64,000 bases of DNA from Rana temporaria. Taxonomy: Eukaryota; Chordata; Amphibia; Anura; Ranidae. The notes beneath the pieces are model-generated. The model had not been told where the DNA came from and did not search any database. It worked only from the letters and a program-made list of their open reading frames with translations. The stretch covers positions 139,225,422-139,289,421 of the forward strand of contig NC_053499.1 in NCBI RefSeq assembly GCF_905171775.1. The letters run 5' to 3'. Position numbers and translations under genes: made by a program. The stretch's first letter is position 1. Each line of letters begins with the position of its first letter. Shown in pieces: positions 53,790 through 64,000 of the stretch.

Positions 53790-54540
53790 TTTATGTATTT
53801 TCAACTGTGTATCTGTCTGGAGCTCAGCTTTCAATATTTTATTTCCTCATGTGAAGTCTTGAAAAAATCTTACGTCCATTAGTTTTGTCTGATAGCTTTG
53901 GAAAATTATTGTTGACATTGAAAAAGTGAAAAACTTTCCAATATCAAGCCTGTCAGGTATACTTTACAAGGTAAAATCTAAAGTGGCAAGTTTTATTTAG
54001 GAACAGCAAGCTACAAGTGTGTAAAATTCAGCAAATTCAAGTTACTAAGGATGCAAAATCCAAGCGATAAAGAGCAGCAAAAAATAGATGAAACGTTACG
54101 GAATTTAAATATGAACTTTAAACAAAGACATTTGACCTTCACTGTACCAGTTCATATGATCCCAAATAATGAACAATGAAATATGAAATGTGACAAGTAC
54201 ATGACAGCCTGCTATTGAATGTAATGCTCAAGAACATTTTATTATCTAGTGCAAGTATCAAAACCAGTATTACACTCTTCACTTTTAAAGGATTTTTTTT
54301 TTTTAAGTGTGTCTTTTTACTTCTTGGTAGAACCAGAAGATAGGTCTAAGGCAATATTTCCATTTATACTAATTCTTATATTATAGTAAAGCCTACTGCC
54401 AATAATTTTTTAACCCCTTCTTTCTCCCTTTAATACAATAAAAGGTAATTTACCCTCTTCACAATCCAGCACTGCACTCCCTGTCTTCCTCTGGTCTTAA
54501 CCACCACTTGAATGATGGCTCGAAAAACATCCAGTGTCGT
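53790..54540. other. Single-copy AT-rich sequence
   Basis: No repeat or exon recognised; a T-run lies near 54295. Confidence 0.35.
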
Positions 54541-55674
54541 TTAACCCACTTCCTGTGAGCCCAGGGCATTGACCACTTGGTGTCCGTGCTATAGCTGAAT
54601 GACGGCTACAGCACAGACCTGAAATTGCCCGGAGGCGTGCGACACGCGCTGTGATCACAGAGTCACTGAGACTCGGGTGATCACAGATCCGAGTAAGGGG
54701 CCTATCCCGGCCCCTTACCACATAATCAGCTTTCAGCCAATGACAGCTGATCACGTGATGTAAGCAAAAGCTCTGTAATCTTTTTTGCCCAAATGCCCAA
54801 CACCGACTTTTGTGTAAGGGACATCGGTCCCGAGTGGAAGAGGCACATCCGCCTCATCAGTGCCCACCAGTACCGCCTGCCAGTGCCCCCTGCCAGTGCC
54901 ACCTGCCAGTGTCCACAGTGACCACCAGTGCAAAATAGTACCACCTATCAATGCCCACCAGTGGTGCCAATCAAAGCCGCATCAGTGGCACCTAGCAGTG
55001 CTGCCTATCAGTCTCACCTACCAGTGCTGATCAGTGCCCAGTATTGCCACCCATCAATGCCCATCACTGCCACCTATCAGTGTCACGTATCAGTGCCACC
55101 CATTAGTGCCGATTTTCAGTGCCCACCAGTACCATCTCTCAATGCCCTTCTGTGCTACCCATCAGTGTCACCTCTCAGTGTCACTTCTCAGTGCCCACCA
55201 ATGTCACCTCTCAGTGCCCACCAGTGCCGCCTATCATTGCCCACCAGTGCCACCTATCAGTGGCCACCGGTGCCGCCTTATCTGTGCCCATCAGTGCAAC
55301 CCATCAGTGCCCATTAGTGCAGCCCATCAGTGCCCATCAGTGCAGCCTAATGGTGCTCATCAGTGCAGCCTCATCAGCGTACATCAATGAAGGAGAAAAA
55401 TTACCCGTTTGCAAAATTGTATAACAAAATATAAAACGGTTTTGTATTTTTTTTTTATCGGTCTTTTTTTTTTTAAATTAACAAAAAATAAAAACAACAG
55501 AGGTAATCAAATACCACCAAAAGAAATCTCTATTTGTGGAAAAAATAATAAAAATGTCATTTGGGTATAGTGTTGTATGACCGCGCAATTGTCATTCAAC
55601 GAGTGACAGCGCTGAAAGCTGAAAATTGGTCTGGGCAGGAGGGGGGTTTAAGTGCCCAGTAAGCAAGTGGTTAA
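54541..55674 (-). mobile_element. Family 2 element with a CAGTGCCCACCAGTGCC minisatellite
   Basis: TTAACCCACTTCCTGTGAGC at the left (TTAA 54541-54544) and GTAAGCAAGTGGTTAA at the right (TTAA 55671-55674). The terminal family block (ATACCACCAAAAGAAATC, CGCGCAATTGTCATTC) is at the right. Between 54850 and 55385 about 40 degenerate CAGTGCC(C/A)ACC / TATCAGTG units form a minisatellite. GATCACGTGATG and a CGGGTGATCACAGATCCG stretch precede it. Frames of 100-130 codons translate the minisatellite only. Confidence 0.85.
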
Positions 55675-55929
55675 GGAACTGCTCCCAGAGCCAAGTCCTT
55701 ATTTTTCCCTGGGCATACAGAGGAATGAAGCAGATAACAATACCCGTGCCATTGCATTGTAATGGTCTCTGCATATGAAGACTCACCCACTGCCAGTGTA
55801 TGAAGAAAAAAATGAGGATCATTGGATGTCACATGTCCAAAAAAATTTGCTTCAAAAATGGTATATAAACAAGTAAAAAAAAAAGGCATGAGATGTGCTC
55901 CGGGGGATGGAAGTGGGAGAGGCGGGCAA
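55675..55929. other. Spacer, unclassified
   Basis: No element ends recognised; possibly 3' UTR of the adjacent LINE fragment. Confidence 0.3.
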
Positions 55930-56420
55930 ATATATAACATATTTTTACAATTGCTTGATTTACAAACATTTTATTGTTTGATAGTAAATATCAACCTAGA
56001 TGACATCCTGCTGGTTCCTGTGTGTGAGCTTCCACTGCTATAGCATCTGGTCTTCGAGCCTGACCCCTTGATCGTTAGGTGGAGGTGGGATAGGCTTCCC
56101 TGAATAAGTGAGTTTTCAGGGATCGCCTAAAGACGGATAGGGTAGGGACTGATCGGACTGATCGGATACTGGGGCAGGGAGTTCCAGAGGATGGGAGAGG
56201 CACTGGAGAAGTCCTGGAGGCGAGCATGGGACGAGGTAACAATTGAGCTAGAGAGCCGGGGCCTTGGGAGGAGCAGAGAGGACAATTTGGGTGATATCTG
56301 TGATGTAGCTGGGGATGATGTTGTGGAGTTAGTATTTTTATTTTTATACAGTGGGGTAGTAGAAGCCAGTAAATGGAATTGGCAGAGAAGATCCATAAGG
56401 ATCGGGTTGGGCAAACAAGA
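55930..56420 (-). mobile_element. L2/CR1-like LINE 3' fragment
   Basis: Minus strand encodes, in two frames, the C-terminal end of a non-LTR reverse transcriptase: SSHARLQDFSSASPILWNSL (about 56160-56250), then after a frameshift VFRRSLKTHLFREA (about 56090-56132). This ARLxxFSxAxPxLWNSLP..FRRxLKTxLF pattern is typical of L2/CR1-clade ORF2. 3' UTR-like AT-rich sequence follows to about 55930. 5'-truncated and non-functional. Confidence 0.75.
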
Positions 56421-56516
56421 TTAATTTGTTTACATATATCCGGGCCAATGGTTGTAAGTACACTAATTTCTCAGTCTCCTGTCCTGTAGTACCATGTGTT
56501 GCAGAGATTATCCATG

Positions 56517-57032
56517 TTAACCACTTAAGCCCCGGACCATTTGACTGTAAAGACCGGGCCACTTTTTGCGATTCGGCACTGCGTCGTTTTAACTGACAAT
56601 TGTGCGGTCGTGCGGCGTGGCTCCCAAACAAAATTGACGTCTTTTTTTCCCCACAAATGGTGCTTTCTTTTGGTGGTATTTGATCACCTCTGCGGTTTTT
56701 ATTTTTTGCGCTATAAACAAAAATATAGCAACAAGTCCTAGGGAGTGATTCTTACTGTTAGGGGGAGGAGCTACCATTGACATGTCACTGATCTACCGTT
56801 CCTGATCACGGGGAACAGTAGATCAGTGACATGCCACTAGGCAGAACAGGGTAATGCCTTGTTTACAAAGGCATCCCCCTGTTTTGTGTTTGCCGACGCA
56901 CATTCACGAGGCACGCGGCGGAGCGTGCTCGCCCACTGGGCGGCAAATTTAAAGGGACGTACAGGTACGCCCATTTGCCTGCCCGTGCCATTGTGTCAAC
57001 ATATGTGTGTGCGGTGGTCGGCAAGTGGTTAA
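56517..57032 (+). mobile_element. Family 2 element, internally deleted
   Basis: TTAACCACTTAAGCCCCGG (TTAA 56517-56520) to GGTCGGCAAGTGGTTAA (TTAA 57029-57032). After the CTTTCTTTTGGTGGTATTTG block the text jumps from AAACAAAAATATAGC to CTAGGGAGTGATTC, omitting about 300 bases present in the 12211 copy. An inverted pair GTCACTGATCTACCGTTCC / GGAACAGTAGATCAGTGAC is present. Confidence 0.87.
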
Positions 57033-57194
57033 AGAGTATTTAAACCCAAGAACAACAATTTTATATATTGTAACTCACCAGTCTTTAGATGGCGGTATTG
57101 GGGGGGGGGGGTTTGGCCTTTTTGTCTTGAATTTCATCTAGTAATCCTGCAAATAACACACTCCCGGTTGTGGTTAAGCTTTGGCAATAAAACC

Positions 57195-57268
57195 TGGAAG
57201 CTGATTGGTTTATGCAGAAGTGAGACTGATTTTGCACTCTCCAGCTTTAGTAAATAACCCCCTAAGTG
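57195..57268 (-). mobile_element. Fragment of the GGAGGTTATTTA MITE
   Basis: CAGCTTTAGTAAATAACCCC at the right matches the terminal sequence of the element at 41427-41717; only one end is present. A poly-G run lies just upstream at about 57097-57110. Confidence 0.5.
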
Positions 57269-57295
57269 GCTACGCCCAGTTCTCCACTGTATCTA

Positions 57296-57765
57296 AGGCC
57301 TCATACAGACGAGGGGTTATCCGCTGGAAACGGTCCCCCGGACCGTTTCCAGCGGACATTCCTCCTCCGGATTTTGGTTCGATGGCTTGTACACACCATC
57401 GGATCAAAATCCGTGGGGAAAACATCCGCGGTCACGTGTCGCGCCTTCGCCGCAACGATGATGCAGCGACGTGCGGTAAATACTTCCACGCATGCGTCGA
57501 ATCATTACGACGCATGCAAGGGATGGGAGCGGACGGACTGATCCGGTGAGTCTGTACAGACGACCGGATCAGTCCGCTGGACTGGATTCCAGCGGATAGA
57601 TTTTGTAGCAATAAAGCTACAAAATTTTTATCCGCTGGGAATCCGTCGGCTGGATTTTTATCCGCCGAAAATTGTCCGCTCGGGCCTACACACGACCGGA
57701 TCTATCCGCTGGAACTGATCCGCGGATAAATCCCAGCGGATAGATCCGGTCGTGTGTACGGGGCC
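57296..57765. mobile_element. Family 3 MITE, 470 bp, TA target duplication
   Basis: AGGCCTCATACAGACGAGG to GGTCGTGTGTACGGGGCC with TA at 57294-57295 and 57766-57767. Interior has repeated TCCGCTGGAAACGG / CCGTTTCCAGCGGA dyads, GGTCACGTGTCGCGCC, and CGCATGCGTCG. Frames of 62-114 codons are chance. Confidence 0.88.
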
Positions 57766-57767
57766 TA

Positions 57768-58532
57768 AGGTGGAAGCCACGATTGCCATTCAGGCTGGAC
57801 TCCAACCATATATGTATTTGTTCTTCTCCATGACATAGGGGATAGGAAAACTGTCAGTTTATTGGAAAAATTACATTATTTTATGCTTCCAGTTCAACTC
57901 ACAGGATGTGACAAGGTTAATGCAATTCTGGCATGATCAACGGGTATTTTCTACACTTGCTGAAAAGTTCTTACCTGAAAAAGAAAACTTATGCGCCCGC
58001 CACATCTAAATACAAGTAAGCCAAAATAAATAAATAAATGTGTTCTTGGATTTAGTTATCCTTTAAATAAAATTCCTTCTTTGAACTTGTTAAATTGCAT
58101 GGCGTAAAAGCCCCCCCTCCATGCAACAAAACAAAAAAACAATATATTACATCAACAGATTAAATTTTCTCACCAATGAGATTGAATCTTTATACTCTGC
58201 TCCATTAATTTTGAAATTTGGCTGAATTTAATTCTCCCTACCAGGCTTTTCAATAAAAACTCTTGCACATATGGTATTCTTTTTTATCCCTGTCATGAAT
58301 ATATGGTATTCAAGTGACACTTTGCCATCTGTCTGCAATGCTACATTTTAAATTCAGAAATAATATATTTCACATATCTGTCAGCAAAAAAAGGCAAATG
58401 TATATAAAATTGTTATTTATATTTACTATATTTTTAACATGCATCTGCTGCTTGCTGAAGTATTGCAAAATAAACTAAAATGAACTTTCTGGCACAAATG
58501 TTTAACAGGGTTCTACCCTCAGAAATATAAGC
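57768..58532. other. Single-copy AT-rich sequence
   Basis: No exon recognised. 58150-58300 has an enhancer-like ATTA-rich texture, weak evidence. Confidence 0.35.
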
Positions 58533-58600
58533 TATATTGCCAAAAGTATTGGGACAACTGACTTTACACGTACATGAACTTTAATGGCATGCCAGTCTTA

Positions 58601-59331
58601 GGGGCAGATCCACAAAGATCTGCCCCGGCGCAGCGTATCTGAGATACGCTACTCCGCTGTAACTTACTTCTCTTTGGTTCGAATCCAGAAAGAATTTGCG
58701 CCGTAAGTTACGGCAGCGTAGTGTATCTCTCGCGGCGTAAGGGTGCGGAATTCAAATTGGGCGGGTAGGGGGCGTGTTTCATTTAAATGAAGCGCATCCC
58801 CGCGCCGAACGAACTGCGCATGCGCCGTCCCTAAATTTCCCACCGTGCATTGCGCTAAATGAAGTCGCAAGGACGTCATTGTTTTGACGTGGACGTAAAT
58901 TACGTCCATCCCGATTCACGGACGACTTACGTAAACGAAAAAAAAAATTCAAATTAAACGCGGGAACGACGGCCATACTTAACATAGCATGTTTAACTAT
59001 ACGCCACGAAACAGCAGCTTTAACTATACGCAGGAAAAAGCCGACTAGAGACGACGTAAAAGAATGCGACGGCCACTCGTACGTTCGTGGATCGTCGGAA
59101 ATAGCTAATTTGCATACTCGACGCGGATTACGACGGGAACGCCACCCAGCGGACCCTGAAGAATTGCATCTTAGATCCAAAGGCGTACAAAGACGTACGC
59201 CTGTCGGATCTAACCCAGATGCCGTCGTATCTTGGTTTGAGGATTCAAAACAAAGATACGACGCGGGAAATTTGAAAGTACGCCGGCGTATCAATAGATA
59301 CGCCGGCGTACTTGCTTTGTGGATCTGCTCT
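58601..59331 (+). mobile_element. Family 1 MITE with TTA target duplication
   Basis: GGGGCAGATCCACAAAG to TTTGTGGATCTGCTCT; TTA at 58598-58600 and 59332-59334. Core GGGAACGACGGCCATACTTA near 58962. The interior closely follows the copy at 4613-5334 (GGGGGCGTGTTTCATTTAAA), so they are the same subfamily. A 192-codon minus-strand frame here is not a gene. Confidence 0.92.
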
Positions 59332-59344
59332 TTAGTCTGTAAGG

Positions 59345-59424
59345 TCCATAAAGACATGGATGAGTGAGTTTGGGGTGGACAAAGTTAACTGGCCTGCACA
59401 GAGTCCTGATCTCAAGCCAAATCC
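59345..59424 (+). pseudogene. Tc1 transposase fragment
   Basis: In plus frame from 59360: SEFGVDKVNWPAQSPDLKPN, matching the conserved segment of Tc1 transposases around the third catalytic acidic region. The frame then runs into an unrelated MITE. Confidence 0.8.
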
Positions 59425-59727
59425 AAATTCAGCCATACAAATAGTATGGCTGAAATCACATCACATCTGCACCAAAATGATGCAGGACCATTTTTTTGGT
59501 CCACACTGGAATCGGATCACATGGGTGTTCACACCTATGTGATCCGATTCCCGTACCATTTGACAGTTTGCACTGCGATCTGATAACCGATCTGGGGGTG
59601 TCACTAACTTTCTATTGAAACCTGTAGCGGTTAGCAAAGGGCAGTGTGAACTGCCTAATAGTGACATGTAAAGATTCCCGCACAGGTAATGCAATGGTTC
59701 CCACATTGCATATGTGTGAACCGGGCC
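59425..59727. mobile_element. GGCC..TTCACAC family MITE (relative of 43540)
   Basis: Right end GCATATGTGTGAACCGGGCC followed by TA. The interior has GGATCACATGGGTGTTCACACC, CTATGTGATCCG dyads and GCACTGCGATCTG. The left boundary is approximate, placed where the Tc1 text ends. Confidence 0.65.
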
Positions 59728-59765
59728 TAAAGGTTTCATTTGTTAGTCCCTTATATAAAGTAAGA

Positions 59766-60245
59766 GGGCCAGATTCTCGTAGATCGTTGTATCTTTGTGC
59801 GGGCGTAACGTATCCGATTTACGTTACGCCTCCGCAACTTAGCCGGGCAAGTGTTGTATTCTTAAAGCACTTGCTCCGTAAGTTGCGGTGGGGTATCGTA
59901 AATCAGCCGGCGTAAGCCCGCCTAATTCAAATTTGGAACAGGGGGGCGTGTTTTATGTAAAACTACTGTGACCCAACGTGATTGACGTTTTTGCGGAACG
60001 GCGCATGCCCCGTCCGTGGAATTTCCCAGTGTGCATTGCTCCAAAGTACGCCGCAAGGACGTCATTGGTTTTGACGTGAACGTCCAGCCCCATCCAATGA
60101 CGTCCAGCCCCATTCACGGGGCGACTTACGCAAACAACGTAACTTTTTCAAATTTCGACGCGGGAACGACGGCCATACTTAACATTGGCTGCGCCTCATA
60201 TAGCAGGGGCAACTTTTCAAACACCAAAGGAAAAAAAGCCTAAAC
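59766..60245 (+). mobile_element. Family 1 MITE, right-truncated
   Basis: Starts GGGCCAGATTCTCGTAG; core GGGAACGACGGCCATACTTA near 60163, followed by TGCGCCTCATATAGCAGGGG as in the 32210 copy. It stops after GGAAAAAAAGCC. The right terminus is absent. Confidence 0.83.
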
Positions 60246-60379
60246 AATGAATGCAGCCACCACACCCAAGAAATGAACAACTACAAAAGATATTTTTTGT
60301 TGTTTTGGGGTTTAGATATATTTTAAGAGCTGATTGCATTTCTGACAAGCCAACATTATTTTACTGTACTGCAGGCACT

Positions 60380-61361
60380 TTAACCGTTTGCCACCTGCTC
60401 TTGTTCTGGAAGGACATCATATGATGGCCCCCTAGAATGGCTGCTATCGCGCTCCCACGGGGGCATGCAGCGTGGCGTTTGTGGCCGGTTCTTTAACGGT
60501 TCTTTAACCATGTGATTGGCTGTGTCCAATCACAGCTGATCAGAGTGCTGTGAATCAGCTCTCCTTGCCTCACACAGACCGAGTGTGTGGCAAGGAGTGC
60601 CAATAAGCAGCATCTTCTCGCAGAGGAGACCTGGGTAAGTGACCAGGGCACTGATCATCAGTGCCCTGATTAAAGGAAAGCCCCAGCAGTGCCACCAATC
60701 AGTGCCCATACGTGCAACCAATCAGTGCCCATAAGTGATGCCAGTCAGTGCCTCCCTTTGATGCTTATCAGTGATGCCCATCGGTGCCACCCATCAGTGC
60801 TGCCTATCCATGCCACCCATCAGTGCCCACCAGTGCTGCCCATCGGTGCCCACCACTGCTGCCTATCAGTGTCCACCAGTGCCACATATCAGTGCTTACC
60901 AGTGCCACATATCAGAGCCACCTATCAGTGCCCTTCAGTGCAGCATATTTATTCCTCCTCACCAGTGTCACCTAATCAGTGCCCATAAGTACCGCCTCAT
61001 CAGTGCCCATAAGTGCCACCTTCCCAGTGCCCATGAGTGCAGCCTCATCAGTGCACATCAGTGAAGGAGAAAAAAATAACTTGTTTATAAAATTTACTGA
61101 CAGAAAATAAGAAAAACATTTTATTTTTCAAACAATCTTTTTTATTTTATTTCTTTTTTTTATAAAAAAATAAAACCCCCAACATTGATTAAATACCACC
61201 AAAAGAAATCTATATCTGTGTGAAGAAAGAGATAAAAAATAAATAAACTTGGTACATTATTGTATGACCGCGCAATTGTCATTCAAAGGGTGAAAGCACT
61301 GAAAGGTAAAAAATGGCCTGGGCAGGAAGGGGGTGAAAGTGCCCATTAATGAGGTGGTTAA
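60380..61361 (-). mobile_element. Family 2 element with a CAGTGCC minisatellite, second copy
   Basis: TTAACCGTTTGCCACCTGC (TTAA 60380-60383) to TTAATGAGGTGGTTAA (TTAA 61358-61361). The minisatellite of CAGTGCCCA / CAGTGCCACC units spans about 60680-61060, flanked by GTGAAGGAGAAAAA as in the 54541 copy. The family block TACCACCAAAAGAAATC is at 61194. Frames translating the minisatellite are artefacts. Confidence 0.85.
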
Positions 61362-61402
61362 AGGGAAATGTGAATGTATTGAAAAAATGTGCTGCATATT
61401 TT

Positions 61403-62149
61403 GGCCCAGATTCACAGAAAGCAAAGCGCACATTACGCCGCCGTAGAGCAAACACCGTACGCCACGCCAACGTAGCACGGAGAGGCAAGCATAGCATTCA
61501 GCAAGCCAGTGCTCCCAACACTGCACCAGAGTGGCATAGATTTCGAAGGCGCACGCCGGCGTAGGTGGAAGTGGGCGTGACCCCATGCAAATGATGGGCC
61601 GAGCGCCAGACAGGTACGTATCACGAACTGCGCATGCGCCGTGACGTGGACGCATACACAGCACCCCCCTGCGCCTGCTCACAACCACGCCGGCACAAAT
61701 GTCCAAGCTACGTCAGATCACCACATACGCCGTGAACATACGCCCAGCCAGACACACATCCAACGCACTATACGCCGGCTTGTGTTCCCTGGTGCAGACC
61801 TGTGCATGTCTGTTGCTGGGTTGCACCTCATGTATGGGGAAAAACTTAACGCCGGACGTACAACTTACGTGCATTTCGCGTACCATGCGCCGGGCACACG
61901 CACGTTCGTTCGTATTTCCCTCATTTGCATGGCTAATCAATGGGAGCGGCAACATGCGCCCAGCCCATATGTGCGCCCATATGTGCGCCCATCCTACGCC
62001 GGCGTGTGCAAGATACGCGGGCTGGGTGTAGCCTATTTTTAGGCGCATGTTGGTTCGTGGGTCTGCCGCACACATACTCTGGCGCATATTGGCACTTACG
62101 TCGGCGTAACGTGTTATACGTCGGCATAAGTGCTTTGTGTATCTGGGCC
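61403..62149. mobile_element. Family 1-type MITE, divergent subfamily, TTT target duplication
   Basis: GGCCCAGATTCACAGAAAG to TTGTGTATCTGGGCC; TTT at 61400-61402 and 62150-62152. The usual CATACTTAACAT core is absent; the interior is rich in ACGCCGGCGT, GCGCATGCGCCGTGACG and a near-direct repeat CCCATATGTGCG at 61965. Frames of 94-149 codons on both strands are chance, driven by the GC-rich text. Confidence 0.78.
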
Positions 62150-62152
62150 TTT

Positions 62153-62849
62153 ATTTTTATTTTTTGCCTTAATATACACAAGGAAGCTGATATACTAGAA
62201 GAGCTGAGAATGTTCACACAATAATCACAAATTGTATGAATGTGAAAAGCACATTTCTGCTTACTTATTTTATCTGCGTCCAATTTGTTAATTGAAGTCA
62301 ATATTCACAAACTTTATTGTTTTAATATTTTCCAGTCTTTAGTAAATCAGCCTCACTATCTCTACTTGAAATCTCAGACAGAGCTCAAAATATGGAAGGA
62401 AGAAGATGAATCACCGTTTTAATCTATTCACTATTGAGCTCTGTAAACAACAGGCCTTTTACAATAAAAGGTAAGGAATAACTAGAAAACATATTAGAAG
62501 AGAGATGGCAGAAATAACCGATAACCAGGAATGAATCATTTTCTATTAGTTTGATCCTTTGTTTTCTAGTTTGTCTTTATTATCTAAAATTTTCCCTGTA
62601 AAGTATAAGATATAAAAAAGTAAAAGTACAATGCTTAATGTTATTGTTCTTGACCAAGTGGTTAAATGATCTGTTGTGATCTGCACCTGGTCACTCCTGA
62701 GGGTATTCTACATGATTGATATATTTTTTTTTTTATTTTTTTTTGTATGTGCTAGTTGTTTTCCCCTTTATTTTCCCCTTCCTTACCCACTTTTTTGTTT
62801 TATTTTGCTTTTGACCTTTTTATATGCATCTTTTACCAGTATTGGCTGT
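62153..62849. other. Single-copy AT-rich sequence
   Basis: No exon or element ends; T-rich run near 62722. 62350-62560 contains CTATTGAGCTCTGTAAACAA and ACAATAAAAGGTAAGG words, no firm interpretation. Confidence 0.35.
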
Positions 62850-62851
62850 TA

Positions 62852-63990
62852 AGCCTCGTACACACGCTTGTTTTTCTCTGCAAGAACCAGCAAGAAAACT
62901 GCTGGCAGAGCTTTCTTGCCGAGTAAACCGTTTGTGTGTACGAGGCTTTCAGGTTTCTCGTCAGGAAATCTGGCCAGAATCTCAACGAGAAGTATAGAGA
63001 TCCTGGTCTCTATTTTCTCGTCGGGATTCTTGTCTGCCTGTTTCCCGATGTCAGGTCACCTGTGGCCAGATGACAAATGCACCCCGTTGGAGTCAGGGGT
63101 GCACCGCAAGGTAGTGAACCCTATAGCGGACTGCTGTGGATAGACAGGAAGCGTGAGCCCAATATTCCCCAGGGCGCGGAGTCTAAGGTCCAGCAGGTGT
63201 TTAATAGAGCCTCTAGTGGTGAGGATGGCCTTCGCTGCAACTGAACCCAGGTCGCAGCCCCCGGAGTCCCCCAGGTCACACTCCGTGTGGGAGAGAGGGG
63301 AAGCAGTCAAACAGGACACAACGGATTGTGAAGGGTAAGCTGAGGTCGGGGCAACAGGCAGACGAGGATAACCAAAGGACAGGCCAAGGGTCAGGGTTAC
63401 AGGCAAACAGGAGTAGTCGGGGACAAGCCAAAATCGGTACACAGAGAGATTAACGTAGCACACGGCAAGCAGGAACACAAAGCTAACAAACAACATTAAA
63501 CAGCAAAGCAGACCTGCAGTGCACTAGTTAATATAGAGTTCCTGGGATGGCCTGGGGTGGAGCCAACCAGGAAGGAGAGATGATAAAAGGCAGCCAGATA
63601 AGAGAGTCAGGCCTCTAATGAACACATGGAGGAGAAGGTAAGCTGCCAGACATTATTGCATATCCATGACACCAGACGAGAAACCCGAGAGTGTGTTTAC
63701 TTACCCGTCGCCGTGGAAACACGCGCATTCTCAAAATGACTTTTAAGCATGCGCGGTAGCTTCCACGGCATAGGTAGAGTGAAGCAAGATGGCGGCGACG
63801 GCATCGAAAGTAACAAGCGTATGCTCGTCGTACGCGATGACGTCACCGCGTTCTTGCCTTTCAAAAGAACCACGGTTCTTTTGAAAGGTCTGTGTGTACA
63901 CTCGGGCGGCAAGAGATTCTTGCCAAGAATCTCGTCGGGAAAAATTACGTTTTTTTTCCTGACAAGATTTTGGTCTGTGTGTACAAGGCC
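62852..63990. mobile_element. Family 3 element interrupted by a solo LTR
   Basis: AGCCTCGTACACACGCTTG to GGTCTGTGTGTACAAGGCC, with TA at 62850-62851 and 63991-63992. Family marks are CGAGACC-type dyads, TGATGACGTCACCGCGTTC near 63837 and AGCATGCGCGGTAGC. The element is about 515 bp without the LTR at 63049-63671. Confidence 0.82.
63049..63671. mobile_element. Candidate solo LTR, 623 bp
   Basis: Starts TGTCAGGTCACC and ends ATATCCATGACA, so it has the TG..CA ends and a short TGTCA/TGACA inverted repeat. The flanks CCCGA and CCAGA would be a 5-bp duplication with one change. It cleanly splits a family 3 element. On the minus strand it has a CTATATTAAC TATA-like box, suggesting that transcription orientation; the class (Gypsy- or ERV-like) is not determined. 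The 146-codon minus-strand frame inside it has no domain. Confidence 0.65.
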
Positions 63991-64000
63991 TAAGACCAAT

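Larger units (their letters stand above)
58533..59424 (+). mobile_element. Tc1-like element remnant split by a family 1 MITE
   Basis: Left terminus CTATATTGCCAAAAGTATTG, then GACAACTGACTTTACACG and TGAACTTTAATGGCATGCC, a well-known Tc1-type end. After the MITE (58601-59331) the sequence resumes TTAGTCTGTAAGG and encodes VNWPAQSPDLKPN, the Tc1 motif that contains the penultimate catalytic region (WPAQSPDLNP in intact elements). Most of the transposase is deleted. Confidence 0.82.

Noticed and set aside
54850..55385. CRISPR-like repetitive array
   Set aside because: Units are short, contiguous and degenerate with no unique spacers; it is a minisatellite in eukaryotic DNA.
54928..55424. Frames of 101-129 codons with repeated ISAHQCPSV text, and similar ones at 60689-61064
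   Set aside because: They translate the CAGTGCC minisatellites inside family 2 elements; no start context or domain.
58779..59357. 192-codon minus-strand frame
   Set aside because: It lies within a Harbinger-like MITE; related frames appear at 4992 and 22800 only because the copies are homologous DNA.
63056..63496. 146-codon minus-strand frame with an apparent hydrophobic N-terminus
   Set aside because: It lies wholly inside the candidate solo LTR and has no recognisable domain.

Overview
This window looks like vertebrate nuclear DNA, most likely from a true frog (Ranidae) or a close anuran relative. The evidence is repeat content. There are many copies of short inverted-terminal-repeat elements that I associate with ranid genomes, a T2/Kolobok-type MITE (TTAAAGGGG ends) of the kind described in Xenopus, an L1 3' fragment, Tc1 fragments, an L2/CR1-like LINE tail and a huge GATA array. 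The species call is inference. I found no convincing host exon, tRNA gene, rRNA gene or bacterial-type gene. Open reading frames of 60-150 codons occur throughout, but nearly all lie inside non-coding repeats.

Repeat families, named here for use in the entries. Family 1: 550-1150 bp, termini GGGCCAGATTC...GAATCTGGCCC, 3-bp target duplications (CAT, TAA, TTA, AAT, CAA, TTT), and in most copies a core CGGCCATACTTAACAT; PIF/Harbinger-like, about 15 copies. Family 2: about 0.2-1.1 kb, termini TTAACCACTT...AAGTGGTTAA on a TTAA target; piggyBac- or Kolobok-like, 13 copies plus two long relatives (family 2b). Family 3: 270-520 bp, termini (A/T)GCC..GTACACACG, TA target, 10 copies. Family 4: TTAAAG termini (T2/Kolobok-like). 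Others: hAT-like elements with 8-bp target duplications, a CTCGAGTATAAGCC family carrying a minisatellite, a TA-flanked GGCC..TTCACAC family, a SINE and a solo LTR.

Layout. 1-1.9 kb: foldback family 3 element with a family 1 insertion. 3.3-7.6 kb: minisatellite, family 2b element, and a tandem duplication whose first copy received an L1. 8-14.7 kb: dense family 2 and 4 nesting. 15-18 kb: mostly single-copy. 18-20 kb: families 2, 3 and 1. 20-25 kb: single-copy blocks that may be conserved non-coding DNA, interrupted by families 1 and 4. 25-27 kb: a giant imperfect inverted repeat. 27-34.5 kb: minisatellite, nested family 2 element, hAT, and a three-level nest (T2 > Harbinger > family 3). 34.5-37.6 kb: single-copy DNA, then a 2.3 kb hAT-like element filled by about 1.5 kb of GATA repeats. 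37.8-44.4 kb: family 2b and several family 1 copies. 44.5-47.1 kb: minisatellite element and a Tc1 copy with a nested family 3 element. 47-54.5 kb: single-copy DNA with hairpins, including a perfect 66-bp-arm palindrome at 51596-51733. 54.5-64 kb: two minisatellite-bearing family 2 elements, a LINE tail, split Tc1, more families 1 and 3, and a solo LTR.

No set of genes works together here. The biology in view is the turnover of mobile elements in gene-poor, perhaps intronic or intergenic, sequence. Some single-copy blocks could be regulatory, but this needs cross-species comparison.
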